Of a stretch of 64,000 bases of DNA, positions 40,865-49,212 are shown one piece after another. The DNA lies in the NCBI RefSeq assembly GCF_002234405.1, contig NZ_NMQT01000035.1, positions 1 to 64,000 on the forward strand, written 5' to 3'. Every line of letters begins with the position of its first letter. The first letter of the stretch is position 1. The stretch is from Amycolatopsis thailandensis. Lineage in GTDB: Bacteria; Actinomycetota; Actinomycetes; Mycobacteriales; Pseudonocardiaceae. The notes under the pieces are model-generated. The model was not told the origin of the DNA. It saw only the letters and a program-made list of their open reading frames with translations, and ran no database searches. The position numbers and the translations under genes are program-made.

Positions 40865-43853
40865 CGGCCGCCTCCCGTCCCAGCGCGAAGACCTCGCGCA
40901 GCGACGCGGTCGACAGTTCGGTCAGCCAGTCCTCCCCGTCGGTGACGACGAGATCGGCCAGCGCCTCCTTCTTCGTGATGACGGCGTCGATCCGTTCCTC
41001 GATGGTTCCCGGGCAGACGAACTTCCTCACCTGGACACTATTCCGCTGGCCGATGCGGAACGCCCGGTCGGTGGCCTGTTCCTCGACCGCCGGATTCCAC
41101 CACCGGTCGAGATGCAGCACGTGGGTGGCAGCGGTGAGGGTCAGTCCCGCTCCCCCGGTCTTCAGCGACGCGAGCAGGATCGACGGGCCCTCGCCCGATT
41201 GGAAGTGCTCGACGATCGAATCACGTCGACGCTGCGACAATCCGCCGTGCAGGAAGGCGATCTTCACGTTCAGCCTGCTCGAAAGGTGCGGCACCAGCAG
41301 GTGCCCGAACTCGGCGAACTGGGTGAAGCACAGCGCGCGATCGCCCGAGTCCAGGATCTCCGCCAGAAGTTCTTCGAGCCGGTTGACCTTGCCGGAGCGC
41401 GCTCCGATCGGCGAACCGTCGTGCAGCAGATGCGCGGGGTGATTGCAGATCTGCTTGAGCTTGGTGATCGCGGCGAGGATGTTGCCGCGCCGTTTGACCC
41501 CGGCGCTGTCGGCGATCTTGGTCATCATCTCGTCGACTGTCGCGCGATACAGCGTCACCTGCTCGCGGGTGAGACGGTATTCCTGGAGGATCTCGATCTT
41601 CTCGGGCAGGTCGGCGAGCACGGTGGGATCGGTTTTGAGGCGCCGCAACAGGAACGGCCGGGTCAGCCGCCGCAGCTCGGTCGCCGAGGCGAGGTCGCCC
41701 AGGCGCTCGATGGGAACCTCGAACCGCTCGCGGAACTCCTGCCTGCCGCCGAGGACGCCGGGGTTGAGCAGATCCGAAAGCGACCACAGGTCGGCGAGCC
41801 GGTTTTCCACCGGTGTCCCGGTGAGCGCGACCCGGTGACCGGCGGGGATCCGGCGCAAAGCCTGCGCCGGGCCGGTGTTCTGGTTCTTGACCGCTTGCGC
41901 CTCGTCGAGCACGAGCCGGTGCCATCGGATGCCCGCGAGCTCGTCCGCGTCACGCGCGGCGGTCGAGTAGGTGGTGACGACGAGATCCGCGCCCTCGACG
42001 CGCACGTGACCACGATCGGCACCGTGATGGATGCGCACGCGCAGGTCCGGCGCGAATTTGGCCGCTTCGCGCCGCCAGGTCCCGAGCAGCGACATCGGAC
42101 AGACGAGCAGCGTCGGACCGACGGCGTCTTGTGCCCGCTCGGTCGCTTCGAGGGCGAGCAGCTGGACGGTCTTGCCCAGCCCCATGTCGTCGGCGAGGCA
42201 GGCGCCGAGCCCGATCGACGTCATGAACGAGAGCCAGGCGACGCCGCGACTCTGATAGGGCCGCAGGGTCGCCAGGAAAGTCGGCGGTGGCTCGACCGGC
42301 TCGATGGTGCGCTGGACCCGTCCGGCCAGGAAGTCGTCGATCCAGCCGTCGGTCGTGATCTCGGTGACCGGCAGCGGCGCTTCGAAGCCGCCGCGCAGCA
42401 GAGCCAGCAGATCGGCGGGGGTGGGCAGCGGCGGTTTCTCGCGGTCCGGGTCGCGGCGCAGGTACTCGAGACCGGCACGCAGCAGGTCGGGGTCCACGCT
42501 CACCCACCGGCCGCGCAGCCGCACCAGCGACGACTTCGCCTCGGCGAGCCCGGCGAGTTCCTCGTCGGTCAGAGCGTCCTCTCCGACCGCGAGCGACCAG
42601 CGGTAGGAGGCGAGCTGGTGGCGGCCGAGCCGGTGCACGGCGGCCTGGTCGACGGGCGCGCCGCGGACGGACAGCTTCAGCGCGAGCTTCCGCCTGCCAC
42701 CCCAGCTCGCCGGGAGCTGGACGTCGAAGCCGGCCGCGACCAGCTGTTCCGCGCCGCCGTCGAGGAATTCCACGGTCTCGGCGACGGTGAGGTCGTAGGT
42801 GCCTGGTTTCGGGGTCTCGACCGCCGGCCCGAGCAGCGGCAGCACTCCCGCGGCCCGCTCCAGCTCCGCGGTGAACAGGCCTTCGGGATCGGTGAACTTC
42901 GCGCCCGCCTTGCCGGACCAGACGTCCTCGGCCGGGAGCAGGAGACTGGGGTCGGCCGCGGAGCGCAGGAGGAAACGCAGCTGCCACTTGGTCCCGTCGC
43001 CTGTCTGGTCGTCCGGGTCGTCGGCCGGTCCGTACAACGTCGGGACCTCGTCGAGCCGGAGGCAGACGGTGCCCTCGCCGAGGTCGGTGTCGCCGACCTC
43101 GTCCCACGCGGCGATGCCTTCGGCGACGATCCCCATGCGTCCCGGCGTCTGGCTGATCCGGTCGTCGGCGCTCTTCAGCGCGTGGAGCCAAGACCCGAAC
43201 GGCCCTTCGCGCCCGTCGCTTTCGGTCGCGTGACCGGCGGCGGCCAGTCGCTCGCGGACGGCGGCGTCGACCAGCGTGTGGAGCGCGTCGGTCACGAGCG
43301 CCGCCGGATCCGGTCCGGGGTGTTCGGCCCGGCCGACCGGCGGGGTGGCCGCGATCAGCGCCCGGAGCCTGACCGCGTCGCCGCCCCGGGCCACCGGCCG
43401 CCAGCGCGCCCGCGCCACGATCTCGTTCCGCACCAGGGTGGGGAGCACCCGGCCGCGGCGCACCAGGTCGTCCGCCAGCCGGACGACGGCGCGGAGATGA
43501 CGGACGGAAGTTCCGTAGCTGACGGTGTCGGCCAGGTCGCCCAGCTCGGAAGGGTCGATCAAAAGCGCGGGTACCGACCAGGGTTCCAGCGTGAGTTCCG
43601 TCTGCGGACGGCCGCGCGGGCCGAGTTCGGGTGAGGCGACCGGACCGCCGCGCCGCGACGGCAACAGCAGGACAGCCGACGCGGGCTTCCCGGGGTGCAG
43701 CGTGGTGAGGTCCGCGACCGACGCGGCGAACGGATGCGGCCGGGCCGCGCTCGACGGCCGCATCGACGTCGTCGCCGGGCGGTCGCCGTGTTCACCCCAC
43801 AGCACGATCCCGCGGCCCCGGGACCACAGGCCGTGCACGACGAGTGGCGACAT
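40857..43853 (-). CDS. SNF2-family DEAD-like helicase/ATPase
   Basis: This protein of about 998 residues has an N-terminal region of about 500 residues typical of bacterial SNF2 proteins, then the SNF2 ATPase: Walker A DDMGLGKT at about 555-562, the DEAQ box in LVLDEAQAVKN, and helicase-C motifs FLHGGLSQRRRD and DRWWNPAVEEQATDRAFRIG. It translocates on double-stranded DNA or remodels DNA-protein complexes. ATG at 43853 (after GGGGGATC) is preferred over an upstream in-frame start. It is coupled to the SWIM protein. Confidence 0.9.
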   Translation of the reverse strand: MSPLVVHGLWSRGRGIVLWGEHGDRPATTSMRPSSAARPHPFAASVADLTTLHPGKPASAVLLLPSRRGGPVASPELGPRGRPQTELTLEPWSVPALLIDPSELGDLADTVSYGTSVRHLRAVVRLADDLVRRGRVLPTLVRNEIVARARWRPVARGGDAVRLRALIAATPPVGRAEHPGPDPAALVTDALHTLVDAAVRERLAAAGHATESDGREGPFGSWLHALKSADDRISQTPGRMGIVAEGIAAWDEVGDTDLGEGTVCLRLDEVPTLYGPADDPDDQTGDGTKWQLRFLLRSAADPSLLLPAEDVWSGKAGAKFTDPEGLFTAELERAAGVLPLLGPAVETPKPGTYDLTVAETVEFLDGGAEQLVAAGFDVQLPASWGGRRKLALKLSVRGAPVDQAAVHRLGRHQLASYRWSLAVGEDALTDEELAGLAEAKSSLVRLRGRWVSVDPDLLRAGLEYLRRDPDREKPPLPTPADLLALLRGGFEAPLPVTEITTDGWIDDFLAGRVQRTIEPVEPPPTFLATLRPYQSRGVAWLSFMTSIGLGACLADDMGLGKTVQLLALEATERAQDAVGPTLLVCPMSLLGTWRREAAKFAPDLRVRIHHGADRGHVRVEGADLVVTTYSTAARDADELAGIRWHRLVLDEAQAVKNQNTGPAQALRRIPAGHRVALTGTPVENRLADLWSLSDLLNPGVLGGRQEFRERFEVPIERLGDLASATELRRLTRPFLLRRLKTDPTVLADLPEKIEILQEYRLTREQVTLYRATVDEMMTKIADSAGVKRRGNILAAITKLKQICNHPAHLLHDGSPIGARSGKVNRLEELLAEILDSGDRALCFTQFAEFGHLLVPHLSSRLNVKIAFLHGGLSQRRRDSIVEHFQSGEGPSILLASLKTGGAGLTLTAATHVLHLDRWWNPAVEEQATDRAFRIGQRNSVQVRKFVCPGTIEERIDAVITKKEALADLVVTDGEDWLTELSTASLREVFALGREAAGD

Positions 43854-43999
43854 GATCCCCCTTCCGCGGTCTGGTCCCTCCAGCATGCCCGGGACCGGTC
43901 AGCGTCCGATCAGCGAGGGTCACACCATCGTGTAGCTAGGCGGCGATCCTCGGCTCTTCTAGCCTGATGAGCTAGTCCCCACACGGAAGCGATCACTCG

Positions 44000-45115
44000 A
44001 TGACCGACGGAGAAGCACGCGCCGGCGTGCTGTCCAAACGCGCGCTCGTGATCGCCTCACACGCCGTGGAAAGAGCCGCGCTCGCCGAGGGCACGGACGA
44101 GAACATGGTCGTTCTCGCGCTCTTCCAGCGCCTGCCCTACTTCGAGCGGGAACGCGAGGTCTATGCCAGGATCGCCCGGCGCGCCGCCGTGACCGTCGTC
44201 GGCATGGTCGACTCCGGCCGCCCGGACCTGCCGCACGGTGTGACCCCGGTACTGCTGCGCGCCGAGGAGAACCTCGCCCGCGAATGGTCGGTCGCGGTGC
44301 TGACCCCGACCTTCGGCGGTTCGGTCGTCGCCCAGGATCTCGACGACGTCGACCCGTCGGCGACGTCGGTCGAAGCCGCACGGCGTTTCCAGGGCCGCTG
44401 GGGTTTCCGTCGCGACGAGGCCTACGCCGAGGTCGTCCGGCTGCGCGACGCGCTCGGCGATCGTCTTCCGCCCACCGCGCGGATCAAGATCGACGAGGTC
44501 CTGAAGAGTGTGACGACCCCCGCGGCGGCGCCGGTGGAGAACCGCGCGGAAGCGGCTTTGCGCCATCTCGCCGGGAGGCTGGAGCGGCGGGCGCCGTCGA
44601 AGCCGGAGGAACCGGCCCTCGCGACCGATCCCGACACCGGGCTGGCGACCATGGCCGGGATCTCGGGCTGGCTGGGCGCGTCGACCGACACCGTCCCGCT
44701 CGGCCTGATCCTGATCACCGTCGACGACCTCGACGAGGTCGGGCGGCGCCACGGCAACCGGGTCAAGATGCACACCGAACAGAACATCGCCGATCTGATC
44801 CGCGAGGACCTCCGCCCGCTCGACCGCGCGGTCCGGCTCGGCAACGCCGAATTCCTGCTCGTCCAGCCCGCGCTGGAATCGGCCGATCTGACCGAACGCA
44901 GCCTGCGCCTGGAACGGCGGCTCGGCGCGCTCCACACCACCTACCCGTTCGTCGACCTGCACCCGCGGACGACGACCATGCTCACCCGGAAGCGGCCGCT
45001 GCCCGTGAATTCCCTGCGCGCGCAGCTGAAGCAGGTGCCGACAGCGGTGCTGTGGCCGCCCAGCCACGGCATGCTCCCGACACCGAACGGCAACGGTTCG
45101 CCCTGGTTCCACTGA
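44000..45115 (+). CDS. DICT sensory domain protein with degenerate GGDEF domain
   Basis: This 371-residue protein has an N-terminal DICT domain (about 30-150; LALFQRLPYFEREREVYARI, then EENLAREWSVAVLTPTFGG). A C-terminal region resembles a diguanylate cyclase fold (about 210-345), but the GGDEF signature is replaced by RLGNAEFLLV, so cyclase activity is not expected. It has no signal or membrane segment. DICT domains are associated with light and c-di-GMP signalling. It may bind a nucleotide rather than make one. Confidence 0.75.
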   Translation: MTDGEARAGVLSKRALVIASHAVERAALAEGTDENMVVLALFQRLPYFEREREVYARIARRAAVTVVGMVDSGRPDLPHGVTPVLLRAEENLAREWSVAVLTPTFGGSVVAQDLDDVDPSATSVEAARRFQGRWGFRRDEAYAEVVRLRDALGDRLPPTARIKIDEVLKSVTTPAAAPVENRAEAALRHLAGRLERRAPSKPEEPALATDPDTGLATMAGISGWLGASTDTVPLGLILITVDDLDEVGRRHGNRVKMHTEQNIADLIREDLRPLDRAVRLGNAEFLLVQPALESADLTERSLRLERRLGALHTTYPFVDLHPRTTTMLTRKRPLPVNSLRAQLKQVPTAVLWPPSHGMLPTPNGNGSPWFH

Positions 45116-45128
45116 TACGGTCTCACCG

Positions 45129-45749
45129 GTGAAAACCGTCCTGGACGCGATAGATCCGCGCGAGGCTTTGACGATCCTCGGCCCCTCGAAGGCCAAGATC
45201 CGAGGCGGCGACGCGTCCGACTCCGGCGCTGTCTGGCCGGAACCGCTACTGCGCGCGCGAGCCGACGTGCTCGCGAAGTCCAAGGCAGACGGTGGCGGAC
45301 TGCGGCCCGCGTGGCTGCGCTACAGCGGCAACTTCTACCGGAACGTTGGCAGCGAGCTGGGCGAGGCCGCCGGAAGCGGGCGGCTGCTGATCCTCAGCGG
45401 CGGCTACGGAATCCTGCGCGCCGATGAGCCGATCCCCTACTACGACCGGAAGCTGAGGCTCAGCGACTGGCCGACCGGCGTGCTCGAAGACGCCGTCATC
45501 GACGAGGCCCGGCGGATCGGCGCGACCAAGGTGGTCACCTTCGTGTCCGCGAGCGCCGATTACGCGAAGCTGGCCCGGCGGATTCCCTGGGGTTCCACGG
45601 AAATCGAAGGCGTGCTGGTGACGATCGACTTCCACGGGGGCGGCGCGCAAGTCGAGGTACCCCGGCGGCTGGCCCAGGCCTTCGGCGCGTGGTGGCGCCG
45701 CTCACCTTCGGACTACCCGCCGGGCATGGTCGTCGAGGTACTTGACTGA
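45129..45749 (+). CDS. YaaA/DUF6884-like protein
   Basis: This 206-residue protein starts with GTG 13 nt after the DICT gene. The central part, LRYSGNFYRNVG and LLILSGGYGILRADEPIPYY, resembles the YaaA (DUF328) family, whose best-known member protects DNA from oxidative damage. The N-terminal SPAKT-like motif appears as ILGPSKAK. Family assignment is by pattern only, and the role is unknown. Confidence 0.6.
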   Translation: MKTVLDAIDPREALTILGPSKAKIRGGDASDSGAVWPEPLLRARADVLAKSKADGGGLRPAWLRYSGNFYRNVGSELGEAAGSGRLLILSGGYGILRADEPIPYYDRKLRLSDWPTGVLEDAVIDEARRIGATKVVTFVSASADYAKLARRIPWGSTEIEGVLVTIDFHGGGAQVEVPRRLAQAFGAWWRRSPSDYPPGMVVEVLD

Positions 45750-45763
45750 TCCCGCCTCCGCGT

Positions 45764-46192
45764 TCACGGCCAGCGCGCCTCGGAAAGCGTGCGCGCGGCA
45801 CGGAGGAACGCCTTGCGGTCGGCGGCGGGAAGCTGTCCGAGCAGACGTTCCTCCTGCTCCTGGATCTGCGCTTGAGCCGACCTCCGCGCGGCACGGCCGT
45901 CGTCGGTGATCCCCAGCAGCCGGACCCGGCGGTCTTTCGGGTCCGGCTCGCGCGTGATCAGGCCGTCTTCCTGGAGCGTGTCGAGGGTGCCGATGATCCG
46001 GGTCTTGTCCGCGCCGATCGCCTTGGCGAGCGCGGCCTGAGTGCGAACGGGACCGTCGTCGAGGGCGCTGAGCACCACGTAGCCCCACATCGTCAACCCG
46101 TGCTCCGCCAGCACCGGCGTCTCGGCGTTCATCAGCCTGCGCATCAGCCCGCCGAGCATCGCCGCGAGATCCGGCCTCCCTTGCTCCGCCAT
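45764..46192 (-). CDS. MarR-family transcriptional regulator
   Basis: This 142-residue winged-helix regulator has RTQAALAKAIGADKTRIIGT (recognition helix region) and the wing EPDPKDRRVRLLGITDDGRA. ATG at 46192 gives a normal MarR length; the longer upstream frame crosses the divergent gene. It is divergent from the TIGR03086 gene. A palindromic operator overlaps that gene's start, so this regulator probably represses it. Confidence 0.88.
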   Translation of the reverse strand: MAEQGRPDLAAMLGGLMRRLMNAETPVLAEHGLTMWGYVVLSALDDGPVRTQAALAKAIGADKTRIIGTLDTLQEDGLITREPDPKDRRVRLLGITDDGRAARRSAQAQIQEQEERLLGQLPAADRKAFLRAARTLSEARWP

Positions 46193-46238
46193 GCGCAGAC
46201 CATACCGACCGAAGTCACGGAATCGGTTGACGAACTCG

Positions 46239-46263
46239 TACGCATATGTAGATGATATGCGTA
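46239..46263. promoter_or_regulatory. MarR-type operator overlapping the TIGR03086 start
   Basis: TACGCATAT (46239-46247) and ATATGCGTA (46255-46263) form a perfect 9-bp inverted repeat with a 7-nt spacer. It covers the first codon of the downstream gene, and bound MarR dimer would block transcription start or elongation directly. Confidence 0.72.
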
Positions 46264-46868
46264 TGCCTATCGATGAACTCCGCTTCCTCGACGCCATCGT
46301 GACCCGGACGAGCCTCGACCTCGTCGCCAAGATCACCCCGGCGGACCTGACCAAACCGACCCCGTGCAGCGCCTGGACCCTGCACGGCCTGCTGGCACAC
46401 ATGGCCACCCAGCACCACGGCTTCGCCGCCGCGGCCGACGGTGAGAGCGACCTCGGCTGGCGACTTCTCCCGCTGGGCGACGATCCCGTCGAGACCTATC
46501 GCACCTCGGTCAACCGGGTGCTGAACGCCTTCGTCCCCCACGACCTCGCCGACCGGAAGTTCGCGCTTCCCGAGTTCTCCACCGAAGTCACCTTCACCGC
46601 GGAGCAGGCCCTCGGTTTCCATTTCGTGGACTACCTGGTGCACTCCTGGGACGTCGCCAAGACCCTCGGCCTGCCGGTGAAGTTCGAGCAGGAGGTGCTC
46701 GACGCGGGGCTGAAGTTCGCCGAGTCGATTCCAGACGGGCGGAACCGGACCGCACCGGGCGCCGCTTTCGGCCCGGCAGTGGCCGCGACAGGACCGTCCG
46801 ATCTGGACACGATCGTCGCCCTGCTCGGCCGCTCACCCTCGTGGCCGGACGTCACACCTCAGGCTTGA
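46257..46868 (+). CDS. TIGR03086-family DinB/maleylpyruvate-isomerase-like protein
   Basis: This protein of about 203 residues belongs to the mycothiol-dependent maleylpyruvate isomerase/DinB helical family, TIGR03086 group: CSAWTLHGLLAHMATQHHGF with metal-site His residues and HFVDYLVHSWDVAKTLG with the second site. Members are thought to be mycothiol- or metal-dependent enzymes. The start is ATG at 46257 or 46263. Neither has a ribosome binding site, so the mRNA may be leaderless. The operator covers the start. Confidence 0.85.
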   Translation: MRMPIDELRFLDAIVTRTSLDLVAKITPADLTKPTPCSAWTLHGLLAHMATQHHGFAAAADGESDLGWRLLPLGDDPVETYRTSVNRVLNAFVPHDLADRKFALPEFSTEVTFTAEQALGFHFVDYLVHSWDVAKTLGLPVKFEQEVLDAGLKFAESIPDGRNRTAPGAAFGPAVAATGPSDLDTIVALLGRSPSWPDVTPQA

Positions 46869-46891
46869 CCGGTACCAGCTCGACGGAGTGT

Positions 46892-47611
46892 TCAGCGACG
46901 GGCGATGAGCATCTCGATGCCGTCCAGGATGCGGCCGAGACCGAACTCTATGTCGGCGTCCTCGATGCCTTCTTCGCTGTACGCCTCGCCGGAGACCACG
47001 GCGGCAACGCGTGTATAGCCGCGCCTCTGAAGATGTGGCCCCAAGAACCCGCTCAGCGCCCGGACTTGCTCGGGCGGGCTCGCGTTCACGTCCCGCAGCA
47101 GGGAAGCGGTGCTGCGCACCCACCCGTCGACCAGGACGGCGCAGCCCATCACGTCCTGGGTTCCCAGACCTGAGCCGGACATCCCCTCCAGGAAGTTCTC
47201 CAGCCACCCCAGAAGATTCGGCGTACTCGGCGCGCGGCGCACCGGCAAGTCGATCAGCCACGGATGGCGGCGGCTGCGTTCCAGGAGCGCGCGGGCCCAG
47301 GCGGTGACCGCGGCGCGCCAGTCACCGGACGACGGTTTCGGCGGCGGACCCCACGCCGCTTCGGCGACGAGGACGAGCAGTTCCTCTTTGGAGCTCAGGT
47401 AGCGGTAAAGCGCGTTCGCGGTGATCCCGAGACGTTTGGCGATCGACGGCATGGACAGTGCCGCGTAACCCTCCGCGTCGGCCTGTGCGATGGCCGCGTC
47501 GACGATCTGGTCGAGGCTGTACCCCGGCTTCGGCCCGCGCCTCGGCGCCGGGGCATGCCCCCAGGCCAGCGCGGTGCCCGGCGGCAGCAACTCGATCTCG
47601 GCGTCGTCCAT
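46892..47611 (-). CDS. TetR-family transcriptional regulator
   Basis: This 239-residue TetR regulator has an N-terminal extension, then helix-turn-helix residues SMPSIAKRLGITANALYRYL and an actinobacterial-type C-terminal domain. ATG at 47611 gives MDDAEIELLPPG. It is divergent from the carotenoid oxygenase gene and probably controls it through direct repeats in the shared promoter. Confidence 0.9.
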   Translation of the reverse strand: MDDAEIELLPPGTALAWGHAPAPRRGPKPGYSLDQIVDAAIAQADAEGYAALSMPSIAKRLGITANALYRYLSSKEELLVLVAEAAWGPPPKPSSGDWRAAVTAWARALLERSRRHPWLIDLPVRRAPSTPNLLGWLENFLEGMSGSGLGTQDVMGCAVLVDGWVRSTASLLRDVNASPPEQVRALSGFLGPHLQRRGYTRVAAVVSGEAYSEEGIEDADIEFGLGRILDGIEMLIARR

Positions 47612-47643
47612 CCGGGCATTGTTGCATCCAAAACAGGTAAAGG

Positions 47644-47670
47644 CATACACTGTTCATGCCATACACAGTT
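47644..47670. promoter_or_regulatory. Direct repeats in the TetR/carotenoid oxygenase promoter
   Basis: CATACACTGTT (47644-47654) and CATACACAGTT (47660-47670) are direct repeats with a 16-nt period in the 83-bp divergent gap. They are candidates for the TetR binding site. Confidence 0.5.
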
Positions 47671-47694
47671 AAATCTGGAGTTGGGGGATCGACC

Positions 47695-49170
47695 ATGACC
47701 GAACCGAACAGGCGGAACGTGCTTCGGGGGGCCGCCGCGCTGGCCATCGGCGGAGTCGCCGCGACCTATGGGAGCACCGGGTCCGCCGCCGCTCAGCCTC
47801 TTTCGCCCGCCGCGGCGAAGGAGCGTTTCCCTTTCATCGAGGGTGCTTTCGCGCCGGTGAAGGAGGAAGTGACCGCGTTCGGACTGCCGGTCACAGGCCG
47901 GATTCCGAAGGACCTCTGCGGGCGGTACCTGCGCACCGGGCCGAACGTCCTCGGACTCGAAGACCCGCGCGCTCACCACTGGATGATGGGTGAGGGGATG
48001 GTGCACGGCGTCCGGCTGCGTGACGGGAAGGCCGAGTGGTACCGCAACCGCTGGGTGCGTTCGTCCGGTGTCGCGGCGAAGCTGGGCGAGCGATACCCGT
48101 GGCCGGTGCCCGCCGAAGACTTCGCGCCGAACACGCACGTGATCAGCCACCACGGCCGCATTCTCACCTTGCAGGAGTCCGGCGCGCCGCCGTACGAGCT
48201 CGACGGCGAACTGAACACGTTGGGGCCGTTCGACTTCGGTGGCTCGCTGGAGGGTTCCTACACTGCGCACACCAAGTTCGACGCCCACGCCGACGAACTG
48301 CACGCGGTGACCTATCACCCGACCTGGGACCACGTGCGGCATCTGCTGGTCGACCGAACCGGCCGCGTGGTGCGGACCACCCTGATCCCGGTCACCGACA
48401 GCCCGATGATGCACGACTTCGGGCTCACCGAGAACTACGTGGTCGTCTTCGACGTGCCGGTCACCTTCGACCCGCGCCCGGGCAAGGTCGTGCCCTACAA
48501 GTGGAACACCGAACACCCGGCCAGGGTGGGGGTGATGAAACGCGACGGCGGTCCGGTCCGCTGGTTCGGGGTGGATCCCGTGTTCTACTCGCACACGCTC
48601 AACGCCTACGAACAGGGCGACACGGTGGTGGTCGACCTGACCACGATGCCGGCGCCGTTCGAGGTGGCGGGCAAGCAGGGCTTCGGCGGCCCGTCGGCGT
48701 CGGGCCCGCCGGTGCTGGAGCGCTGGACGATCGATCTCGCGCGGGGACGCGTGCGGCGCCGTGTCCTCGACGACCGGCCGCAGGAGTTCCCGCGGGTCAA
48801 CGAAAGCCTGGTGTCGCGGCGGCACCGGTACGGCTACTCGGCCTCGCCGGGCGAACTGTTCGACGTCTACCTGGACAAGCCCGCCAACTCCTTCGGCAAC
48901 GCGTTGATCAAGCACGACCTGCGGAGTGGACGTTCGGAAGTCCACCGCTTCGGCCGAGGTGCCGACGCGAGCGAAGCCGTCTTCGTGCCATCGGCTCGGA
49001 GCAAGGCGGAGGACGACGGCTACGCCCTCGCTTACGTGAACAACCCTGACCGCGGCGCCTCGGATCTGGTGATCCTCTCGGCGCAGGACTTCACCGCGAA
49101 ACCGTTGGCCCGCATCCACCTGCCGAGGCCGGTGCCCTTGGGCTTCCACGGCAGCTGGGTCGCCGACTGA
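47695..49170 (+). CDS. Secreted carotenoid oxygenase (Tat substrate)
   Basis: This 491-residue protein of the carotenoid/stilbene cleavage dioxygenase family has a Tat signal (RRNVLRGAAALAIGGVAA, cleavage near SAAA). The four iron-binding His fall in the expected places: TAHTKFD, the YHPTWDHVRH region, MMHDFGLTENY and the terminal LGFHGSWVAD. It should cleave a carotenoid or aryl-alkene double bond with O2 outside the cytoplasm. ATG at 47695 has GGGGGATC upstream. The divergent TetR gene is the likely regulator. Confidence 0.9.
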   Translation: MTEPNRRNVLRGAAALAIGGVAATYGSTGSAAAQPLSPAAAKERFPFIEGAFAPVKEEVTAFGLPVTGRIPKDLCGRYLRTGPNVLGLEDPRAHHWMMGEGMVHGVRLRDGKAEWYRNRWVRSSGVAAKLGERYPWPVPAEDFAPNTHVISHHGRILTLQESGAPPYELDGELNTLGPFDFGGSLEGSYTAHTKFDAHADELHAVTYHPTWDHVRHLLVDRTGRVVRTTLIPVTDSPMMHDFGLTENYVVVFDVPVTFDPRPGKVVPYKWNTEHPARVGVMKRDGGPVRWFGVDPVFYSHTLNAYEQGDTVVVDLTTMPAPFEVAGKQGFGGPSASGPPVLERWTIDLARGRVRRRVLDDRPQEFPRVNESLVSRRHRYGYSASPGELFDVYLDKPANSFGNALIKHDLRSGRSEVHRFGRGADASEAVFVPSARSKAEDDGYALAYVNNPDRGASDLVILSAQDFTAKPLARIHLPRPVPLGFHGSWVAD

Positions 49171-49176
49171 GTGCCA

Positions 49177-49209
49177 GGGCGGTCGCCGGGTGCCCGGCGA
49201 CCGCCCTTT
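49177..49209. terminator. Hairpin between convergent genes
   Basis: GGGCGGTCGCCGGG and CCCGGCGACCGCCC form a perfect 14-bp stem with a 2-nt gap, followed by TTT on the plus strand. It separates the carotenoid oxygenase from the convergent DUF5682 gene. Confidence 0.75.
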
Positions 49210-49212
49210 GGT

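Noticed and set aside
40782-43634. Plus-strand frame of about 950 codons opposite the SNF2 helicase gene
   Set aside because: The minus strand encodes intact helicase motifs; the opposite frame is an Arg/Gln-rich shadow.
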